Of a DNA stretch of 64,000 bases, positions 26,551-33,486 are shown one piece after another; positions within the stretch are counted from its first letter, which is position 1, and the number at the start of each line of letters is the position of its first letter. The translations under genes and the position numbers were made by a program. The DNA is from Modestobacter lapidis (GTDB lineage: Bacteria > Actinomycetota > Actinomycetes > Mycobacteriales > Geodermatophilaceae). A model generated the notes under the pieces. The model did no database searches, was not told the DNA's origin, and saw only the letters and a list, made by a program, of their open reading frames with translations. The stretch spans positions 310,001 to 374,000 of the forward strand of contig JABAKE010000002.1 of the NCBI GenBank assembly GCA_019779905.1, written 5' to 3'.

Positions 26551-26757
26551 TCAGCCGGCACTCGTGACGGAGGTCAACGCGTTCTGCACGGCGGAGACGA
26601 TCGCCTCGCGGAACGGGATGAGGATCGCCAGCACGAGGGCCGCCGTCATCACCGTGATCATCACCCAGCCGGGGACATCGCCCCGCTCGGCATCCTCGCC
26701 CCGCGCCCGGTCCACCAGGGCCGCCAGCGCAGCGATCAGGAACGCATACATGCGCAT
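26551..26757 (-). CDS. small pilin-like membrane protein of the tad locus
   Basis: 68 residues: amphipathic N-terminus (MRMYAFLIAALAALVDRARG), acidic ERGDVPG, then one membrane helix WVMITVMTAALVLAILIPF and a short polar tail. Size, single helix and position between tadC and the TadE genes suggest an Flp-type pilin or accessory protein. The canonical pilin processing motif (G/A followed by xxxxEY) is not clear, so major-pilin status is unproven. Confidence 0.6.
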   Translation of the reverse strand: MRMYAFLIAALAALVDRARGEDAERGDVPGWVMITVMTAALVLAILIPFREAIVSAVQNALTSVTSAG

Positions 26758-26788
26758 CCGTCGTCCTTCCTCCAGTTGATCACCGGCG

Positions 26789-26876
26789 TCACTGCGCCAG
26801 CGAGACGATGCTGATCAGCCCCGGGAACAGGGCGAACAGAACGGTGACCGGCAGCACCAGGAAGACGACCGGCACC
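26789..26876 (-). pseudogene. tadC: tadC 3' fragment (last 29 codons)
   Basis: Minus-strand codons read VPVVFLVLPVTVLFALFPGL and end SIVSLAQ then TGA. This is the C-terminal membrane helix of a TadC-type GspF protein. The rest of the gene is at 43482-44336, beyond the 16.6-kb element. Reading phases match exactly, so excision would restore an intact gene of about 313 codons. Confidence 0.88.
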
Positions 26877-26890
26877 GCAAGTGCCAGGGT
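26866..26890. repeat. attL, left junction of the element in tadC
   Basis: tadC sequence stops matching here. The crossover core is either ACC (26874-26876, restoring MMVPVVF) or ACCGC (26874-26878, restoring MMVAVPVVF). Both keep frame. GGCAC-CGCAA-GTGCC forms a small dyad at 26871-26885. Exact core not resolvable without an empty site. Confidence 0.7.
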
Positions 26891-26979
26891 CACCCCGTCC
26901 TCGAAACGAGGGTGACCCCGCCCGGTGCTGGAACACCAAAGCGGGGTCTTGATCTCCCGCCCCAGGAGGCAGAAGACCC

Positions 26980-27111
26980 ATGCCGAACGCTACGCATCGC
27001 ATCCGGCAGGACGACTACGTCCGCCACATCGACAGCCCGCTGTACCCGCCGCCCGTTGCCATCGCCGCGGCTTGGTCACGGCTCCGTCAGCTCGCCGGGA
27101 CGTCCGCGTGA
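26980..27111 (+). CDS. hypothetical 43-residue protein of the element
   Basis: ATG preceded by AGGAGG ten bases upstream; sequence begins MPNATHRIRQDDYVRHID and is basic. First gene of a plus-strand run that ends with the tyrosine recombinase; its stop overlaps the next start as GTGA. Function unknown. Confidence 0.5.
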   Translation: MPNATHRIRQDDYVRHIDSPLYPPPVAIAAAWSRLRQLAGTSA

Positions 27112-27224
27112 CGCGCCGGCAGCGCATCGACCTTGAGCTGCTGCTCATCATCCGCCGCGCCGAGCGGGACACCCGCCGCGCCACCGAACCGTCAGACCAG
27201 CCCGCTACCCACACCGCACGCTGA
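27108..27224 (+). CDS. hypothetical 38-residue basic protein
   Basis: GTG start overlapping the previous stop. Encodes VTRRQRIDLELLLIIRRAER, then a polar tail ending THTAR. A helical, Arg-rich peptide with no known family. Supported mainly by the coupled start. Confidence 0.4.
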   Translation: MTRRQRIDLELLLIIRRAERDTRRATEPSDQPATHTAR

Positions 27225-27242
27225 CCGAAGGAGCCCACAGCC

Positions 27243-27788
27243 ATGCCCCGCTTCGCCACTGACCGCAACGACCCGCACTTCGCCATGTACTGGGTCACCG
27301 AGGGCCCGTTCCCGAAGCAGCTCTCTGACGTCGTCATGTACGCCCATCGCGAGGGGCTCATCTCGGCAGACGACCTGTTCGACCGAACCGACGACTGGAT
27401 GGCTGACGCCGCCAAGGTCGACCGACTCCTCTGGGAGCGCGGCGCCTGGGCCGCGTACCGGAAGGCGCTGACCCCACACCTGTTCTTCTCCGAGTGCCCG
27501 TTCTGGTGCCACGGCCAGCACCCGAAGGTCGGGATCGGCGGGGCCCACTGCGACGCGATTCACCACCAGCTGCCCGTAGGGGAGTACACGCGAGCCGACG
27601 GCAGCGTGATCGAGGTCGTCATCAACACGTGGCAGGACGACACCGGGATGGAGCCGCCCCAGGTCGACGAGTTCGGCGTGGCCGAGGACGACGTGTTCGA
27701 CGCAGAGGAGTTGGTCTTCCTCGCCGACGCGCACAAGAAGGCCGAGGAGCTGCTGCGGGCGATCAAGATGCACGGCGGTGACGTGTGA
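27243..27788 (+). CDS. DUF6907-like protein with Cys/His cluster
   Basis: 181 residues, with GAAGGAG before the ATG. The first 75 residues resemble a helical domain (VVMYAHREGLISADDLFDR). The middle has CPFWCHGQHP then HCDAIHHQLP, the Cys/His pattern of DUF6907 proteins common in actinobacterial phages and integrative elements. An acidic helix closes the protein. Probably nucleic-acid related, but the function is unknown. Overlaps the next gene by GTGA. Confidence 0.62.
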   Translation: MPRFATDRNDPHFAMYWVTEGPFPKQLSDVVMYAHREGLISADDLFDRTDDWMADAAKVDRLLWERGAWAAYRKALTPHLFFSECPFWCHGQHPKVGIGGAHCDAIHHQLPVGEYTRADGSVIEVVINTWQDDTGMEPPQVDEFGVAEDDVFDAEELVFLADAHKKAEELLRAIKMHGGDV

Positions 27789-28114
27789 GCGGCAAGACGT
27801 ACATGCTCAGCGACGACCGCGGTGAGCCGCTCGGCGTCGTCAGCCTGGACGCCATCAACACTCGGGCCAACCGTCTCGCCTTCACCCTCGCCGCGGTCAG
27901 CAACAAGCCGCGGGAACTGGAGCGGCTCACCGAGGAGGCGATCGCGGAGCTGGGTTCGCGGGAGTTCGGTTACGTCGCGGCCGGCGCGCTCGGGATCGTC
28001 GTGCAGGACATCCTCGAGCCGCTCGTCCAGATCGCCGAGGAGGTCGGCGTCCCGATGCGGGAGCGCCTGACCGACGATGCTGGCGAGCTGCTCAGGGCGG
28101 TGAAGGGACTGTGA
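27785..28114 (+). CDS. hypothetical 109-residue helical protein
   Basis: GTG start overlapping the upstream stop. Mostly helical after a short beta hairpin (YMLSDDRGEPLGVVSLDAIN), with ELERLTEEAIAELGSREFGY and LEPLVQIAEEVGVPMRERL. It overlaps the recombinase start by four bases, so the two are co-translated. No family recognised. Confidence 0.6.
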   Translation: MSGKTYMLSDDRGEPLGVVSLDAINTRANRLAFTLAAVSNKPRELERLTEEAIAELGSREFGYVAAGALGIVVQDILEPLVQIAEEVGVPMRERLTDDAGELLRAVKGL

Positions 28115-29292
28115 CCGCGCTGCGACTGGTCGACAGCCCGGCCAGAGGTGACACCGACCCGGACCTCCTGGACTACCTGGAGTGGGGCCGCGAGCTGCGT
28201 GGCCTCCGTCCCAACACCCTCCGCGTCCGCCGCGACGTCGTACAGCGCATGGTCTTCCGCGTCGGTAAGCCGCTGCGCGAGATCAGTGAGGCCGACCTAC
28301 TGGCGTGGGAGCGCACGTCTGTGGCCGGCCGCGCCCCGGAAACGCGCCACGCGTACATCAGCCACGTCAGGGCGTTGTTCCAGTGGGCGGTCAAGATGCA
28401 GATCGTCGCCGTCGACCCATCAGGCAGCCTGACGCAACCCAAGATCGCCCAAGGCGTCCCGCGCCCTATGCCCGAGGCAGACCTGCACAAGGCAGTCGAG
28501 AGCGCCACGCCAAAAATCCGGTTGATGATTCTCCTCGGTGCCTTTTGCGGGTTGAGGTGCCAGGAGATTGCCGGTCTGCACTGGAGCGACCTCCAGACAG
28601 GGGATGAGGAGACGACCCTGCTGGTGCGGGAAGGCAAGGGCGGCAAGGAACGCGTGGTCCCGGCCCCCGTTGTCGTCATCGAAGCGATGGTGGCCCACGG
28701 TCGGCGGCGATCCGGACCGATGTTCTACGGCCGCGACGCCCGACAGATCGCGCCTCACTCGGTATCGCAGAGCGTCAACCATCACCTGAAGCGTCAGGGC
28801 ATCGCTGCAACCGCCCATCAGCTGCGGCATCGGTACGCCACGGTGACCTACCGACTTTCCAAGGACGTCCTGATGATCCAGGAGTTGCTCGGTCACAACT
28901 CGCCGCAGACCACCGCCCGCTACACGGCCTACGACAAGAGCAAGGTGACGGAGGTCGTCAAGGCGCTGGACGCGGCGTGGCTCGGGCGGGAGGAACTCCC
29001 GTCGGAACCAGCGACCAAAGCAGAGACTGCGGCTCTCACGAGCCTCCTGGCCGAACGCGGCCCGGCGCAGGAGTCGGAGGATTCCGAGCTGGTCGTCGAA
29101 CCGGTCAAGCAGATGACGTCGCTGCCTCCGGTGCCGGGTCGGTCGAGGCCCGCCCGAGCCTTCGACCGTCCCGTGAGGCTGAAGGTTTCCTCGGCGGAGA
29201 ACACCTCCAGCAAGAGGCCGACCGTCGCCGATCTTGGGTTATTGGGTCCGCGGGTGCGGACGCCCTTGTTGTCGGAGCCACCCCAGCGCTGA
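28111..29292 (+). CDS. tyrosine recombinase (phage integrase/XerD-like)
   Basis: 393 residues. N-terminal SAM-like core-binding domain (about 15-100), catalytic domain about 115-280. Catalytic residues are visible: Arg in CGLRCQE (near 148), Lys in GKGGKER, His-x-x-Arg in HQLRHRY (near 235), His in LLGHNSP and the nucleophile Tyr in TTARYTAY (near 271). The last 110 residues are low-complexity and have no counterpart in the family. It may resolve replicated dimers or be an older integrase, because the serine integrase sits at the actual junction. Confidence 0.9.
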   Translation: MTALRLVDSPARGDTDPDLLDYLEWGRELRGLRPNTLRVRRDVVQRMVFRVGKPLREISEADLLAWERTSVAGRAPETRHAYISHVRALFQWAVKMQIVAVDPSGSLTQPKIAQGVPRPMPEADLHKAVESATPKIRLMILLGAFCGLRCQEIAGLHWSDLQTGDEETTLLVREGKGGKERVVPAPVVVIEAMVAHGRRRSGPMFYGRDARQIAPHSVSQSVNHHLKRQGIAATAHQLRHRYATVTYRLSKDVLMIQELLGHNSPQTTARYTAYDKSKVTEVVKALDAAWLGREELPSEPATKAETAALTSLLAERGPAQESEDSELVVEPVKQMTSLPPVPGRSRPARAFDRPVRLKVSSAENTSSKRPTVADLGLLGPRVRTPLLSEPPQR

Positions 29293-29300
29293 CCCGCAAG

Positions 29301-29343
29301 AGCACTGAGCCCCGCCGTCGCGATGACGGCGGGGCTCAGTGCT
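29301..29343. terminator. 19-bp perfect hairpin between convergent genes
   Basis: 29301-29319 and 29325-29343 are exact inverted repeats with a 5-base loop, nine bases after the recombinase stop. Likely a bidirectional terminator serving the convergent small membrane protein gene too. Confidence 0.8.
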
Positions 29344-29404
29344 GTCGCGAGGGGGGGCTTCGACTGCTCAGAAGCTGAGCGGTCCGCCCCGGCGCCCGCT
29401 GCGG

Positions 29405-29578
29405 TCAGTTGGAGAGTGTCAGCAGCATCATGACCACGCCGATGACGGTGAAGACCATCCAGACCGTGAGCATGCCGCGCATGGACTCCAGCGCCTTGGT
29501 CTGCCGGCCGATGTGCTCGGCCTGAAACTTCTGCCACGGGTCGGTGATCGTCTCGGGGGTGAGGTCGCTGCGGTCCAT
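29405..29578 (-). CDS. 57-residue single-helix membrane protein
   Basis: ATG with GGAGG five bases upstream. Residues 1-34 are polar (MDRSDLTPETITDPWQKF and on), 35-57 form one membrane helix rich in Met and Val ending LTLSN. Cytoplasmic N-terminus expected. Too short for easy automatic detection, but the ribosome site is strong. Function unknown. Confidence 0.65.
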   Translation of the reverse strand: MDRSDLTPETITDPWQKFQAEHIGRQTKALESMRGMLTVWMVFTVIGVVMMLLTLSN

Positions 29579-29704
29579 CGATTACCTCCACGTCATCGCG
29601 TGCCGCACTTCGGCGGCCGTCTCTGTCTCGTATCGGCAGCCGCCTCGACCAGCACGCCCCCGTCCCGACATCGGGCAGCCGCCAGGGCTCGCTACGCTGC
29701 CCGC

Positions 29705-29947
29705 GTGCCCGAGTTGCTCTCCGCCGCCGTCGGGCGGGAGATCCGCCGGCTGATGACTGAGCGCGACGTGAGCGCCTACGCGCTCTCCAAGAGCACCGGC
29801 ATCCCGCAGTCGACACTGAGTCGGAAGTTCAACGGCGCGGCCTCGTTCGACTTCGACGATGTCCAGAAGATCGCCCCAGTCCTGTCGACGGACGCCACGT
29901 CTGTCGTGCGTGCGGCCGAGCGGAGCGGCACTAACCCGACCGGGTGA
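29705..29947 (+). CDS. Xre-type HTH regulator, candidate immunity repressor
   Basis: 80 residues, nearly all a Cro/CI-type five-helix domain: IRRLMTERDVSAYALSKSTG and IPQSTLSRKFNG form the turn and recognition helix. GTG start at 29705. Lacks a dimerisation or cleavage domain, so it is either a Cro-like or a minimal repressor. Position between left-arm genes facing both ways suits lysogeny control. Confidence 0.78.
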   Translation: MPELLSAAVGREIRRLMTERDVSAYALSKSTGIPQSTLSRKFNGAASFDFDDVQKIAPVLSTDATSVVRAAERSGTNPTG

Positions 29948-30001
29948 TTCTGCTTCCGTTTTCGGGTGTAGTCGAAGGCCGATACTGCCGATTTCGGAAG
30001 T

Positions 30002-30280
30002 ATGGAAGCCACCACGCTCCTCCCCTCCCCCAGGATCACCGCCGCGATCCTCGAGGCCGCCACGTACGCCCGCACCGCTGTCGTCGTGCAGGACGCCCAC
30101 GGCGCCGTCTACACCCTCGACCGACTCAATGAGGCCCAGGCGGCCGACCCGGACCTCACGGTGCTCCTGGACCACTACGCGGCGATGGACTACGTCGCCT
30201 GCTCCGGTGGCCGGATCGCCGCCGCCGCACGGGCCGCAACCGTCACCCTGGCCCAGCAGCACGCCCGGGGTCTCCTGTGA
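30002..30280 (+). CDS. hypothetical 92-residue protein
   Basis: Begins MEATTLLPSPRITAAILEAA; a central strand pair VVVQDAHGAVYTLDRL is followed by two helices. It overlaps the next gene by ATGTGA-type coupling (stop 30280, start 30277). No family recognised; probably co-expressed with the HTH protein that follows. Confidence 0.55.
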   Translation: MEATTLLPSPRITAAILEAATYARTAVVVQDAHGAVYTLDRLNEAQAADPDLTVLLDHYAAMDYVACSGGRIAAAARAATVTLAQQHARGLL

Positions 30281-30906
30281 CCGCGGCGGTCGACGGACGG
30301 GCACCGACGATCCTCACCGAGTGGGGCGCCCGGAAGCTCACCCAGCGCATCCGGGCCAAGGTCGCCGACGCCCTCGACCTGATCGTGCAGGCGTGGGAGG
30401 GCCGCGCCTGGGAGGCGCTGGACTACCCGACGTGGGACGACTACCTCGCCGCCGAACTCCCGGAGGTCAAGGCGTTCCGGCTGCCGATCGACACCCGCCG
30501 TGATGCTGTCGCCGCCTGGTCCGCCCGGGGCATGTCCCAGCGAGCCATGGCCGCCGGTCTCAACGTCTCCCCGGCCACGATCGCCGCCGACGTCGCCGAG
30601 GTCGTGCCGCACGACGAGGACGCCACGGTCGTCTCCCTGGATGGCCGGCAGCGCAAGGCGCGGGTCCGCCGCGAGCGTCCTGCGCCCGAGCCCCCGCCGG
30701 CCATGACGAAGCGCGACCGGGCCGTGCAGCTCGTCGCCGAACAGGGCGACCGCGGGCTCACTGTCAAGGAGCTTTGCGCCCTCACTGACTGGCCGCAGAC
30801 CACCGCCAGCGGCACGCTCACCCCGCTGGAGCGGCAGGGACGCATCCGCCGCGTGTCGGTCTTCCGGCTCGGATGCGCCGCCTACATCGTCGCAGCACAA
30901 CATTGA
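30277..30906 (+). CDS. double-HTH DNA-binding protein of the element
   Basis: 209 residues. The N-terminus has a block seen in actinobacterial phage and plasmid proteins, AWEGRAWEALDYPTWDDYLA. A first HTH (WSARGMSQRAMAAGLNVSPA) is followed by an acidic/Pro-rich linker, and a C-terminal winged helix reads LTVKELCALTDWPQTTASGT followed by LERQGRIRRV. Similar to proteins that bind element DNA for partition or regulation, but no specific role is claimed. Ends inside a terminator hairpin. Confidence 0.68.
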   Translation: MTAAVDGRAPTILTEWGARKLTQRIRAKVADALDLIVQAWEGRAWEALDYPTWDDYLAAELPEVKAFRLPIDTRRDAVAAWSARGMSQRAMAAGLNVSPATIAADVAEVVPHDEDATVVSLDGRQRKARVRRERPAPEPPPAMTKRDRAVQLVAEQGDRGLTVKELCALTDWPQTTASGTLTPLERQGRIRRVSVFRLGCAAYIVAAQH

Positions 30907-30943
30907 GTCGCGCCGGCATCTCGACGGCGGCGCTCAATGTTGT
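30897..30943 (+). terminator. terminator hairpin after the double-HTH gene
   Basis: ACAACATTGAG (30897-30907) pairs with CTCAATGTTGT (30933-30943), extended by imperfect GC pairs. Overlaps the stop codon of the preceding gene. Confidence 0.65.
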
Positions 30944-30980
30944 TCGGAACGCCTCAGGACACGTCGGAAAAGCGTGCCGT

Positions 30981-31205
30981 CTAGAAGCCGTAGATCCGCT
31001 TGCGTTCCTCGGCGGCCGTACGGCGGCGGTCGGGATAGCGCTGGTTCCGCCACCCGGCCAGGAGCGCAATGGGGAGCAGGATGAGCAGCCAGGGATGGAG
31101 CGCGAAGACCACTAGGCCGACGATGACGCCGAGAATGAGCGCAAGAACCGTGAACCCGGCAAGGTGTCCAGCGAACACCGCGGCTGGGGTGATGTTTCGC
31201 CTCAT
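30981..31205 (-). CDS. 74-residue two-helix membrane protein
   Basis: ATG at 31205 with GGAG seven bases upstream. Two membrane helices (VFAGHLAGFTVLALILGVIV and VVFALHPWLLILLPIALLAG) and a strongly basic C-terminus (RRRTAAEERKRIYGF). Shape fits a small phage membrane protein such as a holin or exclusion factor, but no lysin gene is adjacent, so it remains unassigned. Confidence 0.6.
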   Translation of the reverse strand: MRRNITPAAVFAGHLAGFTVLALILGVIVGLVVFALHPWLLILLPIALLAGWRNQRYPDRRRTAAEERKRIYGF

Positions 31206-31278
31206 ACTTCGACTCCTTGGCTGCATGTCCGGTGATGATCTCGATGCGGTCGCAAAGCCGAACACTGATCGTCCGCGG

Positions 31279-31632
31279 TCATTTGGCCGGCGCAGGCGAA
31301 GGTTCAGTGACTCTGCTGACCCTTGACAGGATGACCCACCAGAACAGTGCCATCAACTGCGGGACTGACAGGGCAGCCAGGACTAGCCAAAGGGACCGGT
31401 CGGCTAGTAGCACGGTGATGGCCGCCGGGAGGCCAAGGATCGACAGTGCTGGCGGCAGGAGGAGTCGCAGGAGGTCTTCAGGCGCCCGCGGCCCCTCGGC
31501 CGCGAGAGAGGCCCCCTTGGCGTCGAACCCCACCGCGAGCTTGCTTGACTCAGGTTCTTTAAGGCCTTCGACCCTCGGGGGCTGTGGGTCAGAGCCGTTC
31601 GCCCCTTTCGGCGACTCGTTGCCGGAGCTCAC
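31279..31632 (-). CDS. 117-residue membrane protein
   Basis: GTG at 31632 overlapping the stop of the upstream gene as GTGA. A polar N-terminal half (residues 1-58) precedes two helices (LLPPALSILGLPAAITVLLA and LWLVLAALSVPQLMALFWWV). No family recognised. Coupled to the ribbon-helix-helix-like gene, so the pair may act together. Confidence 0.55.
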   Translation of the reverse strand: MSSGNESPKGANGSDPQPPRVEGLKEPESSKLAVGFDAKGASLAAEGPRAPEDLLRLLLPPALSILGLPAAITVLLADRSLWLVLAALSVPQLMALFWWVILSRVSRVTEPSPAPAK

Positions 31633-31847
31633 TGCACCTGAAGTTCTCGCGTCTCTCCGTCTGGGGTCCAGACGAGGATCTTTCCGCCGCCCTGACGCGT
31701 CTCGAAGGCGTACTTCTCCAGGCTTACTGCGTCGCGCAAGACGTCCTCGACCGACACGTTGCGCTGCTTGGCGATGCGGACCAGTTCTTGGTACACCTCG
31801 CCGGCGAAGAGCACACTGACGTCGCTGGTGTCTCTCGTCTGACTCAT
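31629..31847 (-). CDS. 72-residue ribbon-helix-helix-like protein
   Basis: ATG at 31847 with GGAG upstream. The segment DVSVLFAGEVYQELVRIAKQ then NVSVEDVLRDAVSLEKY has the strand-helix-helix spacing of ribbon-helix-helix DNA-binding proteins; the C-terminus forms a beta hairpin (KILVWTPDGETRELQV). Could be a regulator of its own two-gene operon or an antitoxin-like protein, although the partner is a membrane protein rather than a known toxin. Confidence 0.55.
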   Translation of the reverse strand: MSQTRDTSDVSVLFAGEVYQELVRIAKQRNVSVEDVLRDAVSLEKYAFETRQGGGKILVWTPDGETRELQVQ

Positions 31848-32017
31848 AGAGGCGACTCCGGAGCGTGATGGTGACTCGTGGCATGAAGAGGCGATAGCAA
31901 ACCACGGCGGGGATGGCCCAGCCACCTGCGACAACGTTGTGTGATCAACCCGCAGTCCCGTACCCCAAGCTCAAGGACGCAGGACAGCCTCAGCCGGGCA
32001 GACGGTCCGGCGTGTCG

Positions 32018-32326
32018 CTACCACCTGCGACGTCTACGGTCCGTCACCTCCTGCCGCTCGGCGACGAGGAGGCCGCCCCACATCCCATACCGCTCGTCAG
32101 CGGCCAGGGCGTAGTCGAGGCAGGCGGCCCGGACCGGGCACCGCCGGCACAGCTCGACCGCCAGCTCGACGCTGTCGCGCTTATCCGGCCACCACGCCTC
32201 CGGGTCGGCCGTCCGGCACGGCACCGTGCCCGCGTCAGCTATCTGGCGGGCCAGCTCAGACCACTCGGCGAGCGCCGCGGGCGGGATGGCGAACGCGGGT
32301 GCTGGTGCGGATTCAGCGGGAGCCAT
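32018..32326 (-). CDS. WhiB-like iron-sulfur regulator of the element
   Basis: 102 residues with the four Cys of the [4Fe-4S] site at 37, 60, 63 and 69 (VPCRT; LCRRCPVRAAC) and the following turn YGMWGGL, then a basic tail RRRRRW. WhiB proteins bind the housekeeping sigma factor. Phage versions, such as WhiB of mycobacteriophage TM4, interfere with host WhiB2. Here it may act on host or element promoters. Confidence 0.9.
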   Translation of the reverse strand: MAPAESAPAPAFAIPPAALAEWSELARQIADAGTVPCRTADPEAWWPDKRDSVELAVELCRRCPVRAACLDYALAADERYGMWGGLLVAERQEVTDRRRRRW

Positions 32327-32476
32327 TCGCTTATTACGTCACAGGACTTATCCGCGCTCCATTCGACGCGCCTCTGCACAACCTCAGGAGTTTCGTCACT
32401 TCCTGCCAGGTCGGTTTCGGAACGGCTCCGCTTACCTTCGACCGGTCACCACTGACCCACGAACGGGGAGCTTCCG

Positions 32477-33127
32477 ATGAGTACCGTGATCATGCGCCGC
32501 GTCACCGGCCTAGCCATAGCCGCCGCGGCTGCGGTCACGCTGACGGCGTGCGGCAACACCGCCACCGAGGACACCGCCGGCGGGCCGGAGCTGCCCGACG
32601 TTCAAAGCGAGGTCGAAGCCAACGCCAGCGCTGACGCCGCAGCCGAAAGCGAAGTCGCAGCCAGCTCCACAACGCCGGCCACCAACGAGCGCGGCAACCT
32701 CGTGAAGGGATTCGGCGAGGAGGGTGGCATCACCAGCCCCACGGGCGAGCAGCTGCTGACATTCGCCGTCGACTCGATCACTCCTGACGCGCCCTGCACA
32801 GGGAAGTACGCCGAGCCCGCGGAGAACGGCCACATCATCGCGATCGCCTTGCGCGTCAGCACCAGCGCAGCACTGACGGCTGACAACTACATCTCAGTGT
32901 CCCCGTACGACTTCAAGTTCATCGGATCCGATGGGATCACTGTCGACGAACTGGCCACAGCGGCGACCTACTCGTGCTTCGACTCAGACCAGACGTTCAC
33001 CAGCGACGGACTCGGCCCGGCACAGATGTACGTCGGCAACGTCGTCATCGATGCGCCGGAAGCAGCCGGAACCTTGGTGTTCGACCCATCCTGGGGGCAG
33101 ATGGGCGCCTGGGAGTACAACTTCTGA
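32477..33127 (+). CDS. element-encoded lipoprotein
   Basis: 216 residues: signal peptide with lipobox LTACGN (Cys25), an Ala/Glu/Ser-rich spacer to about 75, then a beta-rich domain with two further Cys, similar in style to DUF4352 immunoglobulin-like lipoproteins. ATG preceded by GGGGAG. It faces away from the structural genes and has its own terminator, which is the pattern of a cargo or lysogenic-conversion gene, for instance for superinfection exclusion. That role is inference. Confidence 0.72.
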   Translation: MSTVIMRRVTGLAIAAAAAVTLTACGNTATEDTAGGPELPDVQSEVEANASADAAAESEVAASSTTPATNERGNLVKGFGEEGGITSPTGEQLLTFAVDSITPDAPCTGKYAEPAENGHIIAIALRVSTSAALTADNYISVSPYDFKFIGSDGITVDELATAATYSCFDSDQTFTSDGLGPAQMYVGNVVIDAPEAAGTLVFDPSWGQMGAWEYNF

Positions 33128-33130
33128 CGC

Positions 33131-33163
33131 TGCTGCTGACCGGCGGCGTGTCGGTCAGCAGCA
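33131..33163 (+). terminator. 12-bp hairpin after the lipoprotein gene
   Basis: TGCTGCTGACCG (33131-33142) pairs exactly with CGGTCAGCAGCA (33152-33163), 4 bases after the stop codon. Confidence 0.7.
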
Positions 33164-33184
33164 GATCAGTGAGAGGCTTCTGTC

Positions 33185-33463
33185 ATGAGTGAAGACATTG
33201 TCGTAACAGACGAGGAGATACTCAGGGCGGTTGGCGTTTGTACCGCCCACATTGAGCAGCAGGCCGGCCGAATGAGCGTCCCTGAGTACACGAGACACCT
33301 AATCGACGCCCTCGAATCAATGGGCGACCTCAGGCTGGCCCACGCCCTTGTCTTCATCAACACAGTCTTGGTGGACTTGACCGCCGCAGATCGCAAGGTG
33401 GGAAAGGGGCAGGTGCTGAGCGATCTAGCTTTCGCTCTCGAGGCACAGAGGGGCGAGAGCTAG
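33185..33463 (+). CDS. hypothetical 92-residue protein
   Basis: ATG with GAGAGG upstream. Acidic helical protein (VTDEEILRAVGVCTAHIEQQ; LRLAHALVFINTVLVDLT). Convergent with the tape-measure gene, whose stop is only 23 bases away. Lower GC than host genes. No family recognised. Confidence 0.55.
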   Translation: MSEDIVVTDEEILRAVGVCTAHIEQQAGRMSVPEYTRHLIDALESMGDLRLAHALVFINTVLVDLTAADRKVGKGQVLSDLAFALEAQRGES

Positions 33464-33486
33464 ATCGCTGCAGCGGTCACAAGTGG

